Shown here: positions 60,555-64,000 of the stretch, one piece after another
Layout: the number at the start of each line of letters is the position of its first letter
Position numbering within the stretch: position 1 is the stretch's first letter
Source: Pleodorina starrii
Taxonomy: Eukaryota > Chlorophyta > Chlorophyceae > Chlamydomonadales > Volvocaceae
Assembly: GCA_030267565.1 (NCBI GenBank)
Contig: BRXU01000021.1
Span: 545,501 to 609,500 of the forward strand
DNA: 64,000 nt
Direction of reading: 5' to 3'
The notes under the pieces: generated by a model
Told to the model about the DNA's origin: nothing
Database searches by the model: none
Seen by the model: the letters and a program-made list of their open reading frames with translations, nothing else
Made by a program: the position numbers and the translations under genes

Positions 60555-63265
60555 TTTTTTTTTTTTTTTGTTTTCTGCGAGGGACGTTACAAGGACTGGG
60601 AAAGCGAAGCCCAACGGGCAAGCCGAGCAAGACCGGCAAGCCGCAACAGCCTGGCAAGAAGCCCAAAAAACCACCGCAAGGAGCCAAGGAGAGAGAAAAA
60701 GCCAAGCAACGCCTAAACTCGCAGACAGGACAGGGACAGGGACGGGGGCAGCAAGGGGCCAGGAGCCACTGCTGCACGGGCGGCACACACGGCCACCCCT
60801 ACCTCCAAGACACCGAGGAGGGAACCGAAACCAACACCAGGGCCCAACACCAGGGCCAAACCCCAGGGCCCAACACCAGGGCCAACACCACGGCCCAACA
60901 CCAGGGCCAACCCCACAGCCCAACACCAGGGCCCAACACCAGGGCCCAAAACCAGAGCCAACACCACGGCCCAACACCAGGGCCAAAACCACGGCCCAAC
61001 ACCCGGGCCAGCACCACGGACCAACAACAGGGCCCGTCACCGGAGACAAGCCCCAGGGATGGGCAAAGGCCCCAACAGCGACCACAGCGACAACACAACC
61101 ACAACCTGCACAACCTCAACAGCCAAGGGGCGAACCCTACACCCTGGGCGACAGCAACAGGAACAACAAACAAAACCGGGCAACCGCCGCAGCGAACCAG
61201 GGCAAAACGAGCCCCCCCCCACCGGGGAGCACCAGAGAAAACAGAAAACCCACAGCACGCCCGAAGAGAACCCCGCACCACCGAAACCGCCTCCCAGAGC
61301 CACAAAAGCCGCAGGGACGGTGCCACACAAGCGCACCGGAGACAAACAACAACCGACCCCACCCTGGGGGCGTCCCCGCAAGACAGCAGGCCCGAAGACA
61401 CACCTCCCTCCCAAGACACCCCGCACCGCAGGAACCTCACTCCCACGTCCCCCCGGCTCCCAAGAACCCCCACGGGCGCAGCAGGGGCAACACTGCCTGG
61501 CTGGAAGCCAGGGCACAAGCGCGCCGGCGACAAGACACCCGCAGACCCCACCCTGGGGGCGACCCCCGAACCGCACCTGCCTCCCACGGCGGCCTGCACC
61601 ACACCAACCCTGCACCGAAGCCCCCCCGCCCCTCCCCAGTCCCCCCCCGAAACCCTCCCCAGACCCCCCGGCGCCACACGCACCCCACTCCCAAGAACCC
61701 CCCCCTCCAGGCCGCAGGGGCAGCACCGCCGGGTCAGAGACCAAGGCACGAGAGCGCCAGCGACAAAACACCCACAGACCCCACACAGGGGGCGACCCCT
61801 CAAGACAGCAGCCTCCGAACCGCACCTGCCTCCCGCGGCAGCCTGCACCACACCAACCCTGCTCCTAAGCTCCCCCGACCCCCAAGACCCCCTCCGGCCC
61901 CACCCACAGCAAGCCCCGCACCGTACCCCCCTCCCTAGGCAACCCGCACCGCACTCCCCCCACCCTCGAGGCCCCTCGCACCCTAAGGACCTCAGACACC
62001 GAGATCCCCCACTCCCAACACCCCGCTCACGACGGCCCCGGCTGCCCTGTCAGCTGAGCTGCTGCCTGGCTGGGCTGGGCGCTGATGGCTGACCCGGATG
62101 GGGAGACCTGCTGTGCTGCCTGGGCGCCCCCGGCGGGTGCCTGTGGTGCTGGGACCGGGGCCACCCGGGACAGATGAACCTGCAGACGCGGGCTGCTGCC
62201 AGCCACCCGCTGCACGGAGCAGAGGACGCCTTCATGCGCCCAGGAGGCTTCGAAGGCATCCAGCCGGCCGGGCTTCAGCTGTGCTGTGATGTGGCCCCGG
62301 GGCAGCCCCGCCAGAGTGTCCTTGGAGAGCGCCGCCATGCTGAAATGTGCCCTCATGAGACGCTGCAGCTCCCCAATGACGCAGCCCACCACCGTGGCCG
62401 ACGGATGGTCATCAGGCTCCGCCCTGTGGTAGTGGCCCCAGACCGCCCACAGCCAAGTGGCTCGAAGGGCTGCCCACAGCAGCTGCAGCCCAGGGCTGGT
62501 GGGGTAGGCCGGCCACCCTCCCGGCCAGTCTCCCAGCAGCACAGCCGGCTGTCTGAAAGGCAAGTCCGCGGCCCCGGAGACTGCCGCCCACAGCTCTGCC
62601 AGCCAAACCCGAGCTGCGGTGTAAGCCCCGCACTCCAAGAAGACGTGGGTCAGGCTGGCGACATGCAGGTTGCCGTCCACCGAGCAGCTAGGAGCAGAGC
62701 AGTGGGCACGCTGCGGCTGACCTTTGGAGGCCAGGTACACCCCGCACGGGAGCCGTCCATGGTGCAGCCGCCAGGTGAGCGCCTTGGCCCGGTTGCTTGC
62801 GGGGCAGTCCCACAGCCGCTGCCAGGCCCGCCGGCGGTCGAGGGGAGACATGCCAGCCGGGCCATCAGCTGCCGGGTCTGCCTCCGGGGCCGGCCCGGCG
62901 GGCGCCGACGGTCCGGCGGCAGCACCGGGGTCCTGCTGGTGCGGTGCCGCATGGCGGCTGCTAGGCTGGCTGACCGGGCTTGCAGCGGCCGAGGGCAGTG
63001 ATGTGGGGGAGGAGCGGGGCCGCATCCAGCCGGGGCTGGGCGTGGGGTTCATGGCAAACCACCGGCTGCGGCTGGGCGCTTGCTGAGCCAGCCAGTGTTG
63101 GTGCCAGCGGGCCTCCTGTTGCTGTAGCTGGCTGTGCGGCTGCTCGGGCCACGCCGCGGGCATGAGGGGCTCCGTGTCCTGGTCCCGGCCCCAGCTGTGA
63201 CCGCGGGCGGTGAGGCGGTGGCGCACCTCACTCACTGTGTAGTGGATGAGGGGCAGCGTGCCGTG
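60555..63265 (-). mobile_element. LINE A copy (subfamily 1), antisense, ORF2 C-terminus plus full 3' UTR
   Basis: T15 (60555-60569), a G, T4, CTGCGAGGGACG, then about 1.45 kb of 3' UTR, the ORF2 stop at 62027-62029 and ORF2 coding to 63265, where the 5' truncation meets a sense 3' UTR (CGTG/TCGCCCCCAGGG). The interrupted poly(A) (A4-C-A15) suggests a mutated or extended tail. Confidence 0.88.
62027..63265 (-). pseudogene. LINE ORF2 C-terminal fragment, 5' truncated
   Basis: 413 codons from HGTLPLIHYTVSEVRHRLTA through the Cys/His cluster (CSAPSC ... HVFLEC) to QLTGQPGPS-stop. It is open throughout, unlike the other two copies, but lacks the reverse transcriptase. Confidence 0.85.
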
Positions 63266-64000
63266 TCGCCCCCAGGGTGGGGTCTGCGGGTGTCTTGTCG
63301 CCGGCGCGCTTGTGCCCTGGCTTCCAGCCAGGCAGTGTTGCCCCTGCTGCGCCCGTGGGGGTTCTTGGGAGCCGGGGGGACGTGGGAGTGAGGTTCCTGC
63401 GGTGCGGGGTGTCTTGGGAGGGAGGTGTGTCTTCGGGCCTGCTGTCTTGCGGGGACGCCCCCAGGGTGGGGTCGGTTGTTGTTTGTCTCCGGTGCGCTTG
63501 TGTGGCACCGTCCCTGCGGCTTTTGTGGCTCTGGGAGGCGGTTTCGGTGGTGCGGGGTTCTCTTCGGGCGTGCTGTGGGTTTTCTGTTTTCTCTGGTGCT
63601 CCCCGGTGGGGGGGGGCTCGTTTTGCCCTGGTTCGCTGCGGCGGTTGCCCGGTTTTGTTTGTTGTTCCTGTTGCTGTCGCCCAGGGTGTAGGGTTCGCCC
63701 CTTGGCTGTTGAGGTTGTGCAGGTTGTGGTTGTGTTGTCGCTGTGGTCGCTGTTGGGGCCTTTGCCCATCCCTGGGGCTTGTCTCCGGTGACGGGCCCTG
63801 TTGTTGGTCCGTGGTGCTGGCCCGGGTGTTGGGCCGTGGTTTTGGCCCTGGTGTTGGGCCGTGGTGTTGGCTCTGGTTTTGGGCCCTGGTGTTGGGCCCT
63901 GGTGTTGGGCTGTGGGGTTGGCCCTGGTGTTGGGCCGTGGTGTTGGCCCTGGTGTTGGGCCCTGGGGTTTGGCCCTGGTGTTGGGCCCTGGTGTTGGTTT
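63266..64000 (+). mobile_element. LINE A 3' UTR, sense copy running off the window
   Basis: It matches 57702-58440 (GTCGCCCCCAGGGTGGGG onward, then the GGTGTTGGGCCCTGG minisatellite). Its poly(A) must lie to the right of the window. Together with the antisense copy 60555-63265 it forms a head-to-head inverted repeat of more than 700 bp. Confidence 0.85.

Overview
The window looks like nuclear DNA of a volvocine green alga (Chlamydomonas/Volvox relatives). The reasons are very high GC, many short GT-AG introns with T/C-rich acceptors, TGTAA polyadenylation signals instead of AATAAA, Ala/Gly/Gln/Pro homopolymer runs in proteins, an interstitial CCCTAAAA/TTTTAGGG motif (the Chlamydomonas-type telomere repeat), and a bZIP C-terminal region of a type I recall only from chlorophytes. 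No bacterial or organellar features are visible. All gene models are hand-spliced from reading frame, intron phase and splice sites; there is no transcript evidence.

The left half (1-35.2 kb) holds five protein genes. (1) The last two exons of a GT90/CAP10-type glycosyltransferase (+, 456-1350). (2) A nine-exon bZIP-like regulator (+, 3124-11004) whose introns carry large pyrimidine arrays. (3) A six-exon, about 1954-residue low-complexity/coiled-coil protein with one SFI1-like, possibly centrin-binding motif (+, 13886-21988). (4) A multi-exon membrane protein with signal peptide, one central membrane segment and a multi-pass C-terminus (-, 31548-25092). It is convergent with gene 3 and divergent from gene 5. 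(5) A complete six-exon plastid-type GNAT acetyltransferase of the SNAT/NSI family (+, 32027-34743), the best-supported gene here, with a SINE in its third intron.

The right part (37.2-64 kb) is a retrotransposon nest. One non-LTR (LINE, L1-like) family with two 3' UTR subfamilies is present as at least a dozen 5'-truncated copies on both strands. They are inserted into one another, partly tandem-duplicated (a 1125-bp period) and partly arranged as inverted repeats. The family's 3' end is recognisable: a C-terminal ORF2 region with a zf-RVT-like Cys/His cluster, a stop, about 1.45 kb of 3' UTR with a GGTGTTGGGCCCT-type minisatellite, a TGTAA signal, GCAG, then poly(A). Some insertions are so short that they consist of little more than poly(A) flanked by a target-site duplication. 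Two further SINEs, a second LINE-like 3' end, several minisatellites and an AT-richer island (51.3-53.4 kb) with ACTTCGTAT palindromes complete the region. No intact transposable-element ORF was found.

The very long open frames in the repeat region (up to 1175 codons) come from biased composition and repeated 3' UTR sequence and are not annotated as genes.
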